From NCBI GenBank assembly GCA_017440465.1, contig JAFSHF010000002.1, forward strand, positions 1 through 50,403: 50,403 bases of DNA, given 5' to 3'. Shown one piece after another: positions 1 to 8,136 of the stretch. How positions within the stretch are numbered: the stretch's first letter is position 1; each line of letters opens with the position of its first letter. Both the position numbers and the translations under genes were made by a program. The notes under the pieces are model-generated. The model worked only from the letters and a program-made list of their open reading frames with translations. It ran no database searches and had not been told where the DNA came from. This DNA comes from Clostridia bacterium. GTDB lineage: Bacteria; Bacillota; Clostridia; Oscillospirales; QAKW01.

Positions 1-122
1 ACCATAGTCAAGGCACTTTTTCTCCGACGTACCGCAAGGCGCTCGTTGATCAAGGCTTTATTTACTGCTAACTTTTAAGAGCGGCAGTTTCTTCAAAATA
101 TCAAGTCCTTCCTCCGCAACCA
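1..122. other. No supported gene at the window start
   Basis: No frame here carries a start with a ribosome binding site. Two plus-strand frames are open from the window edge to stops at 69-71 and 76-78, so the last codons of an upstream gene could lie here. The peptides are too short to assign to a family. Confidence 0.4.
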
Positions 123-158
123 AAAAATCCTCATTCCCATTCGGGAATGAGGATTTTT
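123..158. terminator. Perfect 16-bp hairpin terminator
   Basis: Arms 123-138 and 143-158 are perfectly complementary around a 4-nt loop. A-rich and T-rich ends make it able to act on either strand. It follows directly after the CCA-like end of the tRNA-like remnant when read on the minus strand, which is where a tRNA terminator would sit. Confidence 0.8.
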
Positions 159-163
159 CTTTT

Positions 164-208
164 TGGTTGCGGGGACTTGAACCAACGACCTTCGGTAGCG
201 TGAACCGA
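164..208 (-). pseudogene. Degenerate tRNA 3' fragment
   Basis: On the minus strand, 208-192 folds as a 5-bp stem with a 7-nt loop, like an anticodon arm. It is followed by a short variable region, the T-arm motif GTTGGTTCAAGT and an acceptor-like CCGCAACCA end at 164. The 3' half of the T stem is missing by about 5 nt, and no matching D arm or 5' acceptor strand lies upstream. The base before the supposed anticodon is C where tRNAs have U. I read this as a decayed tRNA or a 3' tRNA remnant such as integrative elements leave, not a working tRNA. Confidence 0.45.
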
Positions 209-287
209 GTTTTTACGCTTTGGCGAAGAAGTTGCAAGAGTACTCGAAAAAAATATAAATTATATAGTAAATTTATAAAATCTATGC

Positions 288-293
288 TATAAT
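288..293 (+). promoter_or_regulatory. -10 box upstream of the MBL-fold gene
   Basis: TATAAT lies 35 nt before the ATG at 329 in a very AT-rich stretch. I could not find a good -35 box at 16-18 nt, so this rests on the -10 element and its position. Confidence 0.4.
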
Positions 294-328
294 TAAATAA
301 AATATGAGATTTGAAAGGACGATTGATC

Positions 329-1075
329 ATGCGAATTACATTTTTGGGAACAAGTTCCGGCTCACCCGCCCCCAATACGAAATGCTCCTGCACACTCATT
401 GAGGTCGGGGCTAAAAAATACATCATCGACGCGGGCACACTTATTATCGAGCAGTTGGCAAACCGAAACATTAACATTACCGATATCAGCGCGCTGTTTA
501 TCACCCATATGCACCGCGACCATACCGACGGTCTGCCCTCTTTTTATCTGCGGTTGCTCCACCCCCGCTTTGCTGAAAAGCCTGCTCCCGAAATTTATCT
601 GCCCCAAAATCCCATGCAACCGACCATCGACGCGCTGAACGCCTGGCGGGCTTGCAACGGAGGGGTCAATCCGCCTAAACGCCCTGTGAAATTTGCTCAG
701 GTCAAGCCCGGTGTCGTTTTTGACGACGGTGTACTTAAAGTTACTGCCTTGCCCACCAAACATTCCGAGATTTTAGATGCCTACTCCTACATTCTCGAAG
801 CAGAAGGCAAGCGGGTCTTCTTCTCGGGCGACTTCAGCAGCAAGCCTGTTCCGGAATTCCACTACGAAATTCTCGAAGAGCCGCTGGACCTTGCGGTCTG
901 CGAGCTGGGGCACTTTACAGCGGATAACTACGGAATCATTTTTGCGGAAAAGCCCCCCAAGCAACTGATCATCAACCATATTTCCAAGAAAAAAATTGCG
1001 TCCGCTTATAATTTTCTTGAAGTTTGCGAATTTCCCACACTCCTTGCCCACGACGGCATGGTCATTGACGTCTAA
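329..1075 (+). CDS. MBL-fold metallohydrolase (RNase Z-like)
   Basis: A 248-residue metallo-beta-lactamase-fold hydrolase. The metal-binding signature THMHRDHTDG (His60, His62, Asp64, His65) is intact. A later SGDF gives the bridging Asp, and AHDG near the C-terminus gives the last His. The opening ITFLGTSSGSP is typical of the RNase Z/ElaC-like branch. The long exosite arm of true RNase Z is not obvious, so the substrate (nucleic acid or small phosphodiester/lactone) is open. An in-frame TTG at 311 was rejected because GAAAGGA at 313-319 sits 9 nt before the ATG at 329. The DUF3048 lipoprotein gene follows 23 nt downstream, probably in the same transcript. Confidence 0.85.
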   Translation: MRITFLGTSSGSPAPNTKCSCTLIEVGAKKYIIDAGTLIIEQLANRNINITDISALFITHMHRDHTDGLPSFYLRLLHPRFAEKPAPEIYLPQNPMQPTIDALNAWRACNGGVNPPKRPVKFAQVKPGVVFDDGVLKVTALPTKHSEILDAYSYILEAEGKRVFFSGDFSSKPVPEFHYEILEEPLDLAVCELGHFTADNYGIIFAEKPPKQLIINHISKKKIASAYNFLEVCEFPTLLAHDGMVIDV

Positions 1076-1098
1076 TAAAAAAAGGACGGTGTTATGCT

Positions 1099-2130
1099 AT
1101 GTTGAAAAGAATCACTGCATTTAGTTTGTGCTTACTTTTGCTGCTGAGTGCATCCTGCTCCAAAAAACCGGCGGAGCAACCCCAAGAAGAAGCACCCAAG
1201 GATGAAGTGCAAGAGCCTGCGAAGAACCCCAATTCTCTCAACCCGCTGACCGGTCTTTATGAATATGATGGAATTTTAAACGTTCGTCCGGTGGCGGTGA
1301 TGATCAATAATGACGTGCGTGCGCAGGATGTTCAAGCCGGCCTGCCCCACGCAGACATCATCTACGAAACCGAGATCGAAGGTGGCGAAACCCGCTTGAT
1401 GGCGGTATTCCAAGACGCGCAAAAGGTAGAAAATATCGGTACCGTCCGCTCCTGCCGCTATGCCTATATCGATCTGGCGATGGGGCACAACGCTGTCTAT
1501 GTCTCCCGCGGGTACGACTCAATCTATGCAGGCCCCCATTTGGGCGGTGTGGACTATATCGATCTCCACGAGGGCAACTACGGCTATCGGCCGGACAACG
1601 GACTTGCGCTGGAGCATACCCTTTATGCCAAGGGCGAAAAACTTTGGAACGGTGTCAGCTCGAAGTTCAAAACCACTCTGGAGAATGTGAAGACTTGGCA
1701 GACCTTTGCCAAGGAAGGCGAAAAGGTGACCCTTGCAGGCGGCAAAGCCGATAAAGTAACCGTCCCCTTCTCCGGCAACTTTAAATCTGTCTTTATTTAT
1801 GACGAACAAACCGGCTTATATGAGCGCAATTTCAAGGACCGCGTGCCCACCGAATATCTCACCAAGCAATCCACCAAGGTGAAAAACGTCGTTGTCTGCC
1901 TGACCAAGATTGTCGATTATCCCAATAAGATCCATCGCAACATCGCCTTGGAGGGGGGCGAGGGTTATTATATCACCAACGGCACCTTCCAAAAGATCAA
2001 ATGGAGCAAGGGGGAGTCCTCCGCTTCGCTGAAATTTACCCAAGAGGACGGCTCGGAATTGGTTATGAGCCCCGGCAACACCTGGGTCTGCCTTGCCTCC
2101 TCCAACTATTCGGTTCCTACTTTTGAATAA
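1099..2130 (+). CDS. DUF3048 (YerB-like) lipoprotein
   Basis: A 343-residue exported lipoprotein. Residues 1-20 form a type II signal peptide, with a hydrophobic Leu-rich core and a lipobox ending in SASC, so it should be anchored to the outer face of the membrane. A low-complexity Pro/Glu linker follows, then the DUF3048 region (VMINNDVRAQDVQAGLPHAD, later GTVRSCRYAY), as in Bacillus YerB. The biochemical function of the family is not established. It is followed after 10 nt by the LVIVD-repeat gene. The ATG at 1094 is in another frame and hits a stop at once. Confidence 0.85.
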   Translation: MLKRITAFSLCLLLLLSASCSKKPAEQPQEEAPKDEVQEPAKNPNSLNPLTGLYEYDGILNVRPVAVMINNDVRAQDVQAGLPHADIIYETEIEGGETRLMAVFQDAQKVENIGTVRSCRYAYIDLAMGHNAVYVSRGYDSIYAGPHLGGVDYIDLHEGNYGYRPDNGLALEHTLYAKGEKLWNGVSSKFKTTLENVKTWQTFAKEGEKVTLAGGKADKVTVPFSGNFKSVFIYDEQTGLYERNFKDRVPTEYLTKQSTKVKNVVVCLTKIVDYPNKIHRNIALEGGEGYYITNGTFQKIKWSKGESSASLKFTQEDGSELVMSPGNTWVCLASSNYSVPTFE

Positions 2131-2140
2131 AGGTGAAAAA

Positions 2141-4090
2141 ATGAATCAAAATCAAAGTCAAATACTAAATGAACGAGCCGGCATTGGTCCGTGTATGGAT
2201 GTGAAGGCGCACCATCAAATGTTGTATGCCATCCAAAACAGAAATCAATTTCCGGATGGACGGCTCTGTGTCCTGCGGCCTGATCTTTCGGTCATAGCGG
2301 AATATATCGGCATCGGAAATGCGCGGCAGATCGAAATTGTGGGCAACATTGCGGTCATCACCGCGAGAGAAGACGGCATCTGGCTCTTCGATCTTTCCGA
2401 AGAGAAGCCCCTTCTGCTCAGCCATTTTCAGACCGTTGAATTTGCTACCGGAGTGGCGCTGCGCGGCAACCTTGCCTGTATCAGCTGCCGCAACTACGGC
2501 GTTCAATTAATTGATATTTCCGATCCGAAAACTCCTGTTCATATCAGCCTTATCCGTATGGGCGAGGTGCAATCCGCTACTGTGAGCGGCAATATCCTGT
2601 ATTGCGGTGTCTGGGGAGAACAAAAGGTCACCGTTGTGGATATCCAAGACCCTGCCAACCCCTCGATTCTTTCGGAAATTCCCTTGCAAGGACGTGGGGA
2701 CGGGGTATGCGTTTGCAAGAATATTTTATATGCCGCTACCGGTCAGCACGGCCGGGGGCTGATCAATCTCAACGACAGTAACGACCCTGCCTTTGGAAAC
2801 GGAAACGGCGTCGAGCTTTTCGATATAAGCAACCCCGCAAAGCCCAAGCGCATCAACGGTGTTCTCTTTGGGCGGGGCTATAATTCCGCCATTGATATGT
2901 GGGAGGCGGCGCTCTACGGCGAGACGCTGGTGGTCAATAATCCCGATTTCGGTGTCTACGGTCTGGATCCCACCACGCTGGAGCCTAAATTTCAATTCCT
3001 TCCTCCGCCGGCAGAGCGTACCGATGCTGTCGCAGGGGTGACCGCCATCGGCAAGGATCTCTTTATTGCCACCGCCCGCGGCGATCTTTTTGCGGCAAGA
3101 GGGCTTGAGATCGGGGAGCAACAACCCAACGGCTCCGAACCGATCGCAATGAAACCGCAACCCTTCTCTTATCAAGGGTACGGTGCCAAACCGGAAGTGA
3201 TCTACAGCGGACCCTTTATGGTGCGCGCCCTTGCGGAAACAGACGAAGCACTCGCCCTCGCCTGCGTGGAAGGCGGCGTCCATTTGCTGAAAAAGGATAC
3301 CTTAGAGCTTGCTTGCGTCATTCCTACCGAGGGTTTTGCGCAGGATATTAAGTTCTGCAACGGTAGACTCTATGTGGCCGAAGAGAGCAGCGGTGTGGAG
3401 ATCTTCGAATTGAAAAAATATCAAGCCAAAAAAATCGGTCAATTCAAAGAAGATCGGCCCATCCTTCAGATTGCGGTCAGCAAGACCGGCGCCTTTATGA
3501 TGTGTGGATTTTATGCCGGACTGAAAATGTATGATGTAAAAAATCCGGCCGATATAAAAGAACTGTATTCCTATAAAACCAAAATACTATACGGAAACAA
3601 TTTTGCCGCGCAATCGCTGGAGGATGGGACTATGGTCTTGTTCTGCCATCGGCAAGGGCTGATCTATTCCAATCCGGAGCAGGGCGATGATCGCTTTTTC
3701 AGCATAGAATATGTCCGCAAAATCGGCGTCTGCGGCTACGGTGCCGGAGAAGGCATTGCCACCGACGGCAAACGAATTCTCTATACGCTTGACGGCGGCT
3801 ATGTTCTTCTTTCCAAAGAGCACTCCGATCCCTTTTTGATCAACAACCTGCCCTGCCATCGGGCGCAGAACCCTTTTTTAGGTCTTCTCACGCTGAGCGG
3901 GGATCGGATGGTCGCGGTCAACCGTGCGGTTGGAAAGGTTTATGTTCTGAATGTAAAAGAACTGTCGTCTCCCCGCCTCATCGCCGAATTATCCACTACC
4001 GCATCGCCGTATAACGCGCTCTTCTTAGGGGACCGTATTCTGCTCCCCGGCGGAAGAAGCGGGCTTATATCGCTTAATGTGTTTGATTAA
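2141..4090 (+). CDS. LVIVD-repeat beta-propeller protein
   Basis: A 649-residue protein built from LVIVD-type repeats, recognisable by recurring VxxxDIxxPxxP segments such as LIDISDPKTP, VVDIQDPANP, LFDISNPAKP and MYDVKNPADI. Such repeats form beta-propellers. The family is usually extracellular or periplasmic, but no signal peptide is visible here, so this copy may be cytoplasmic. No catalytic motif is recognised and the role is unknown. The start at 2141 is chosen because AAAGGTG lies just upstream; the longer open frame from 2093 runs inside the previous gene. It is probably cotranscribed with the two genes before it. Confidence 0.75.
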   Translation: MNQNQSQILNERAGIGPCMDVKAHHQMLYAIQNRNQFPDGRLCVLRPDLSVIAEYIGIGNARQIEIVGNIAVITAREDGIWLFDLSEEKPLLLSHFQTVEFATGVALRGNLACISCRNYGVQLIDISDPKTPVHISLIRMGEVQSATVSGNILYCGVWGEQKVTVVDIQDPANPSILSEIPLQGRGDGVCVCKNILYAATGQHGRGLINLNDSNDPAFGNGNGVELFDISNPAKPKRINGVLFGRGYNSAIDMWEAALYGETLVVNNPDFGVYGLDPTTLEPKFQFLPPPAERTDAVAGVTAIGKDLFIATARGDLFAARGLEIGEQQPNGSEPIAMKPQPFSYQGYGAKPEVIYSGPFMVRALAETDEALALACVEGGVHLLKKDTLELACVIPTEGFAQDIKFCNGRLYVAEESSGVEIFELKKYQAKKIGQFKEDRPILQIAVSKTGAFMMCGFYAGLKMYDVKNPADIKELYSYKTKILYGNNFAAQSLEDGTMVLFCHRQGLIYSNPEQGDDRFFSIEYVRKIGVCGYGAGEGIATDGKRILYTLDGGYVLLSKEHSDPFLINNLPCHRAQNPFLGLLTLSGDRMVAVNRAVGKVYVLNVKELSSPRLIAELSTTASPYNALFLGDRILLPGGRSGLISLNVFD

Positions 4091-4110
4091 TTCAAAAAAG
4101 CAGCATATCC

Positions 4111-4139
4111 TTGAAATATAGGATTTAATATGGTATAAT
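4111..4139 (+). promoter_or_regulatory. Sigma-A promoter of the esterase/SGNH operon
   Basis: TTGAAA at 4111-4116 and TATAAT at 4134-4139 are separated by 17 nt, with a TGG extended -10. It starts a new transcript 31 nt before the esterase ATG. Confidence 0.8.
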
Positions 4140-4169
4140 TTCGAAAATAATTCGTAAGGAGTCCAACCG

Positions 4170-4916
4170 ATGAAAAAATTAGAAGATATTGTTTACGGCG
4201 AATATGGCGAAGCCAATCTTTTGGATGTATACCTGCCCGAAGATAAAGTCGAGGGTGTCTTTGTCTATTTTCACGGCGGCGGCTTAGACCACGGAAGCAA
4301 GCGGGGTGCCTATAAATTTGCCCCCTATCTTTCCGAACGCAACATCGCGGTCGTTTCCGCCAACTACCGTATGTATCCCGACTATGCCTTCCCCGACTTT
4401 CTCTATGATGCAGCCAATGTGGTCCGCTGGACCTATGACTATATGACCAAGGAACACAACTGCGATACGATCTATGTCGGCGGCAGTTCGGCGGGCGGAT
4501 ATATTTCGATGATGCTCTGCTTTGATCAGCAATATCTCGGCTCGGTCGGTTTGAGCAATAAGAATATTGCCGGCTATCTGCACGATGCCGGTCAGCCCAC
4601 CGCCCACTTCACCGTTCTGAAAAATAAGGGCATCGACCACCGCCGCATCATTGTGGACGAAACGGCTCCGCTTTTTTATATCGGTCTGGAAGAAAAATAC
4701 CCGCCGATGCGGTTCATCGTTTCCGATAACGATATGAAAAACCGCTATGAGCAGACGATGCTGGTCTTATCCACCCTCAAGCATTTTGGCTATGAGAACT
4801 ACGACCACATTGTTATGCACGGCAAACACACCGAATATGTGGGCAAATTTGATGAGAACGACATCTCTGTCTTTGGTCAGATGATCGACGATTTTATTAA
4901 GAAAACCAAAGAATAA
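4170..4916 (+). CDS. Alpha/beta-hydrolase, HGGG-type esterase
   Basis: A 248-residue cytoplasmic hydrolase of the hormone-sensitive-lipase/carboxylesterase branch. HGGG at 35-38 supplies the oxyanion hole, GSSAG has the nucleophile Ser107, SDND holds the likely acid and HGKH near the C-terminus the likely catalytic His. There is no signal peptide. The substrate is probably a short acyl or acetyl ester. AAGGAG lies upstream of the ATG. The SGNH hydrolase follows after 17 nt and the pair ends at a strong terminator, so the two esterases from different folds are made together. This suggests removal of acyl groups from glycans, which is inference. Confidence 0.85.
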   Translation: MKKLEDIVYGEYGEANLLDVYLPEDKVEGVFVYFHGGGLDHGSKRGAYKFAPYLSERNIAVVSANYRMYPDYAFPDFLYDAANVVRWTYDYMTKEHNCDTIYVGGSSAGGYISMMLCFDQQYLGSVGLSNKNIAGYLHDAGQPTAHFTVLKNKGIDHRRIIVDETAPLFYIGLEEKYPPMRFIVSDNDMKNRYEQTMLVLSTLKHFGYENYDHIVMHGKHTEYVGKFDENDISVFGQMIDDFIKKTKE

Positions 4917-4933
4917 ATCAAAGGAGAACCACT

Positions 4934-5728
4934 ATGGATTGGGAAAAAGAACTCTACCCTGCCGCCGACGAAAAACCGCTGGACCGGCTGGTGGAGGGCT
5001 ACAGCAACACCTCGATCTTCCGCAAGATCGCCTTTATCGGCGATAGTTTATCTTCCGGCGAATTTCAAACCGAAAAGCCCGACGGCAGTCCCGGCTACTA
5101 CGATATGTATGAATATTCCTGGGGGCAGTATATCGCCCGCAAAAACGGACTGACCGCCTATAATTTTTCCAAAGGCGGAATGAGCACCAAAAAATATATC
5201 GAATCCTTTGCAGAAGATAATGGTTTTTGGTCCCCCGCCCTTGCTTGCCAGGCTTATGTCATCGCCTTGGGTGTCAACGATATGAACCATATCGAAGAGC
5301 ACGGAACGCTGGAGGATATCCACCCCACCGATCCCTCTAAAAATAAGCCCACCTTTATGGGCTATTATGCCGCCATCATTGCCCGCTACAAAGCGATTGC
5401 GCCCGAGGCCAAATTCTTTTTGGTCACCCGCCCCGATAACGATAAGCCCTACACCCCCGAAGAGCGGGAGCGCAAGATATTGGGCGTCAATCGTGTCATC
5501 CGCGAGCTGGCATCTTATTTTGATAACACCTATCTTATCGATCTTTATACCTACGGGCCTGTTCACGATACCAAATTCAAAGAGCATTATTTCCTCCTGG
5601 GGCATATGAGCCCTGCAGGATATCTGCATATTGCGAAATTGGTGGATTCCTATATCGACTATATTATTCGCCATAACCCCGATGATTTCCGCCATGTGGG
5701 ATTCATCAATACAAAAATTCCATATTAA
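4934..5728 (+). CDS. SGNH/GDSL-family hydrolase
   Basis: A 264-residue SGNH-fold esterase. Block I is IGDSLSSG with the nucleophile Ser38, the block III Asn is in ALGVND, and block V is probably the LGHMSP segment with the catalytic His. Members deacylate carbohydrates or lipids; no feature here fixes the substrate. It is the second gene of the operon, with AAAGGAG before the ATG. Without a signal peptide it should act in the cytoplasm on imported material. Confidence 0.82.
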   Translation: MDWEKELYPAADEKPLDRLVEGYSNTSIFRKIAFIGDSLSSGEFQTEKPDGSPGYYDMYEYSWGQYIARKNGLTAYNFSKGGMSTKKYIESFAEDNGFWSPALACQAYVIALGVNDMNHIEEHGTLEDIHPTDPSKNKPTFMGYYAAIIARYKAIAPEAKFFLVTRPDNDKPYTPEERERKILGVNRVIRELASYFDNTYLIDLYTYGPVHDTKFKEHYFLLGHMSPAGYLHIAKLVDSYIDYIIRHNPDDFRHVGFINTKIPY

Positions 5729-5734
5729 AAAAAC

Positions 5735-5764
5735 ACCTCCGCAGATGCGGAGGTATTTTTTTTA
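5735..5764. terminator. Bidirectional terminator
   Basis: An 8-bp GC-rich stem (ACCTCCGC/GCGGAGGT) with a 4-nt loop has A and T runs on its two sides. It separates the convergent SGNH and PqqD genes and can serve both. Confidence 0.85.
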
Positions 5765-6115
5765 TTGGACCCATTTTATAAAATGGTAACTATCTAAGAT
5801 GCGGAAATACTGCGCCAAACGCTCGTAGAGCGGATGGGCTTTTTCGCCGAATTTTTCCTCGACCAATTCGCCCAGTGCGGTAATATCCTTTTGCCCATCC
5901 AGCAAGGGCCAGACAAAACTGCCCAACTCATCCAGATGGATATAGCTGCATTTGGGACGCCCGAACAAAACCTGCGCGATGCGGTTGGCCCAGCCGATAT
6001 TTTCGATCTGCAGGGTCACCATCCCTTCGCTGCTGATCTTCCATTCAATGGAATCGGCGCGAATGGGGATGCGTTCCAGATAGTTTTCGGGGATCACGAT
6101 CTTTTTCTTTTTCAT
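5762..6115 (-). CDS. PqqD-family protein coupled to the OPT transporter
   Basis: A 117-residue protein whose C-terminal two thirds match the PqqD winged-helix fold (YIHLDELGSFVWPLLDG, then a helix with LVEEKFGE). PqqD-type domains normally bind precursor peptides and present them to radical SAM or other RiPP enzymes. No radical SAM, precursor peptide or maturation gene is in this window. The start codon overlaps the stop of the OPT gene by one base (TAATG), so translation is coupled and a near 1:1 stoichiometry is likely. A role with the transporter, for example peptide recognition or gating, is inference. Confidence 0.8.
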   Translation of the reverse strand: MKKKKIVIPENYLERIPIRADSIEWKISSEGMVTLQIENIGWANRIAQVLFGRPKCSYIHLDELGSFVWPLLDGQKDITALGELVEEKFGEKAHPLYERLAQYFRILDSYHFIKWVQ

Positions 6116-8034
6116 TACTTATTCTTCTTTTCCTTCTTCCAGATGGTGAAGAGCAGCAGGCTGCAGATCATCAGACCAAAGACAAGGATGCTGCCGATGG
6201 TGGAAGCCCAACCGGGCAGGTTGATCAGACCGGAGAGATCCAGCAGTTCGCCCACACCGAAGACCGCGAGGATCGCCAGAACGATACCGACCAAGCCTTC
6301 GCCCGCGATCATACCGGAGCAGAAGAGAATACCGTCATTGATGATGCCCTTCTTCTTATCGCTCTCCTTCATCTTATCGAAGAACAAGCGGATGAGACCG
6401 CCCACCATAATGCAGGCATTGAGTTGCACCGGCAGATATACGCCGATGGCAAAGGGCAAAACAGGGATTCCGATCACTTCAACGATGACTGCGATAAAGA
6501 CACCGATCAAGATCAATGCCCAAGGCAGTTTACCGCCCATAATACCTTCGATGACCATCTTCATCAAGGTTGCCTGAGGAGCACCCAATTCCGCAGAACC
6601 GAAGCCCCAAGCATTATCCAGCAGATAAAGGGTGGCACCGATCGCCAACGCGGAAGCGACAACGCCGATAATCTCGCCGTATTGCTGCTTTTTAGGTGTA
6701 GCACCCAGCAAGTAGCCGGTCTTAAGATCCTGGGAAGTATCGCCGGAAATAGCGGCTATAATGCAGATGATAGAGCCGATGGCAATGGCCGCCTGCATTC
6801 CTGCGGCGCCCGCCGAACCGGTCAGCTTCAAGATCAAGGTAGCGATCAGCAGAGTGGCGATCGCCATACCGGAAACAGGGTTATTACTGCTGCCGACCAA
6901 ACCGACCATACGGGAAGATACGGTGGCAAAGAAGAAACCGAAAATGACGACGATGACCGCACCGATAAAGGAAACGGGAATGGCAGGAACCAGCCAAACC
7001 GCCAAGGTCAGAATCAAGATGGCGATCAGAACGATCTTCATATTGATATCTTGCTCGGTACGGATGGTGGTTGCTTTCGCTCCGCCCTTCATCCCCTTCA
7101 TAGCATCGGCAAAGGTGCGAACGATCAAGGGCAAGGACTTGATCAGGCTGATAATACCGCCCGCCGCCAGCGCACCTGCGCCGATATAACGGACATAACT
7201 GCCCCAGATGCCGCCGGCACCGTCGGCGGCAAAAATTTCGCCGATGGTCTTGGTGGCTTCGGGATACATGATGATCTCCGCCCCGAAAATAACGATCATC
7301 GGGATCAGAACCATCCAGCTCAGAACACCGCCCGCAAACATATAGGAAGAGATGCGGGGACCGCAGATATAGCCAACACTCATAACCGCGGGATAGATCT
7401 GAGTACCGATGGAGCCGGGATAACTCTTGGTGGTGCCGTTCCAATTCACTTCGGAGGGAACCAGCTTCAAGCCATCGATGATGAACTTAAAGAGGGCCGC
7501 AAAGCCCATACCGGCAAAGACGGTTCCTGCATTGGAGCCACCCTCTTCGCCCGCCAACAGAACTTCGGCGCAAGCCTTTCCTTCGGGATAGGGCAAAGTA
7601 TTATGCTCCCGAACGATCAGCGCATTGCGCAGGGGGACCATAAAGAAGACACCCAGCAGACCGCCGATCAAGGCAATCAAAGTGATCTCCACCAAGCCGG
7701 GCTTTTCCATTACCCCTTCTCTTGCCCAGATGAACAATGCGGGCAGAGTGAAGATGGCACCGGCGGCCAGAGATTCACCGGCGGAACCGATGGTCTGGAC
7801 CAGATTACTTTCCAAAATCGAGTTCTTCCGCATAATCACGCGGATGACACCCATCGCGATAACGGCCGCCGGAATGGAGGCGGATACCGTCATACCGACG
7901 CGAAGACCCAGATAGGCATTCGCGGCGCCGAAGATCACCGCTAAAAGAATACCCATTATGATCGACGTGACCGTCAGTTCAGGGGTAACCTTTGACGCGG
8001 GAATATACGGCTTAAATTCTTTTTTCTCGCTCAT
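6115..8034 (-). CDS. OPT family oligopeptide transporter
   Basis: A 639-residue integral membrane protein with about 14-16 hydrophobic segments, a normal size for the bacterial OPT family. The N-terminus EFKPYIPASKVTPELTVTS followed by GAANAYLGLRVGMTVSAS is characteristic. A proton-driven importer of short peptides or metal-peptide complexes is expected. It has its own promoter and AAGGAG, and it reads directly into the PqqD gene. Confidence 0.92.
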   Translation of the reverse strand: MSEKKEFKPYIPASKVTPELTVTSIIMGILLAVIFGAANAYLGLRVGMTVSASIPAAVIAMGVIRVIMRKNSILESNLVQTIGSAGESLAAGAIFTLPALFIWAREGVMEKPGLVEITLIALIGGLLGVFFMVPLRNALIVREHNTLPYPEGKACAEVLLAGEEGGSNAGTVFAGMGFAALFKFIIDGLKLVPSEVNWNGTTKSYPGSIGTQIYPAVMSVGYICGPRISSYMFAGGVLSWMVLIPMIVIFGAEIIMYPEATKTIGEIFAADGAGGIWGSYVRYIGAGALAAGGIISLIKSLPLIVRTFADAMKGMKGGAKATTIRTEQDINMKIVLIAILILTLAVWLVPAIPVSFIGAVIVVIFGFFFATVSSRMVGLVGSSNNPVSGMAIATLLIATLILKLTGSAGAAGMQAAIAIGSIICIIAAISGDTSQDLKTGYLLGATPKKQQYGEIIGVVASALAIGATLYLLDNAWGFGSAELGAPQATLMKMVIEGIMGGKLPWALILIGVFIAVIVEVIGIPVLPFAIGVYLPVQLNACIMVGGLIRLFFDKMKESDKKKGIINDGILFCSGMIAGEGLVGIVLAILAVFGVGELLDLSGLINLPGWASTIGSILVFGLMICSLLLFTIWKKEKKNK

Positions 8035-8072
8035 AAGATTCTCCTTTTTCTTATTTATATTTTAACTAATTT

Positions 8073-8102
8073 ATAATACCATATACACCCGAATGATGTC
8101 AA
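8073..8102 (-). promoter_or_regulatory. Promoter of OPT-pqqD
   Basis: On the minus strand TTGACA (8102-8097) and TATTAT (8078-8073) are spaced 18 nt apart, with TGG before the -10. The -35 box touches the T run of the ClC terminator. Confidence 0.75.
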
Positions 8103-8128
8103 CAAAAAAGAGCCGCACGGGCCCTTTT
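8103..8128 (-). terminator. Terminator of the ClC gene
   Basis: Arms 8106-8114 and 8120-8128 pair with one mismatch and a 5-nt loop. On the minus strand a run of Ts follows the stem just after the ClC stop codon. Confidence 0.6.
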
Positions 8129-8136
8129 CGTTGTTT

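Noticed and set aside
58..504. 148-residue minus-strand open frame at the window start
   Set aside because: It runs through the tRNA-like remnant and the hairpin into the MBL gene and has no ribosome binding site.
6424..7944. Long plus-strand open frame opposite the OPT gene
   Set aside because: Composition is a mirror of the OPT codons (Asp/Gln/Gly/His-rich), no ribosome binding site, no family.
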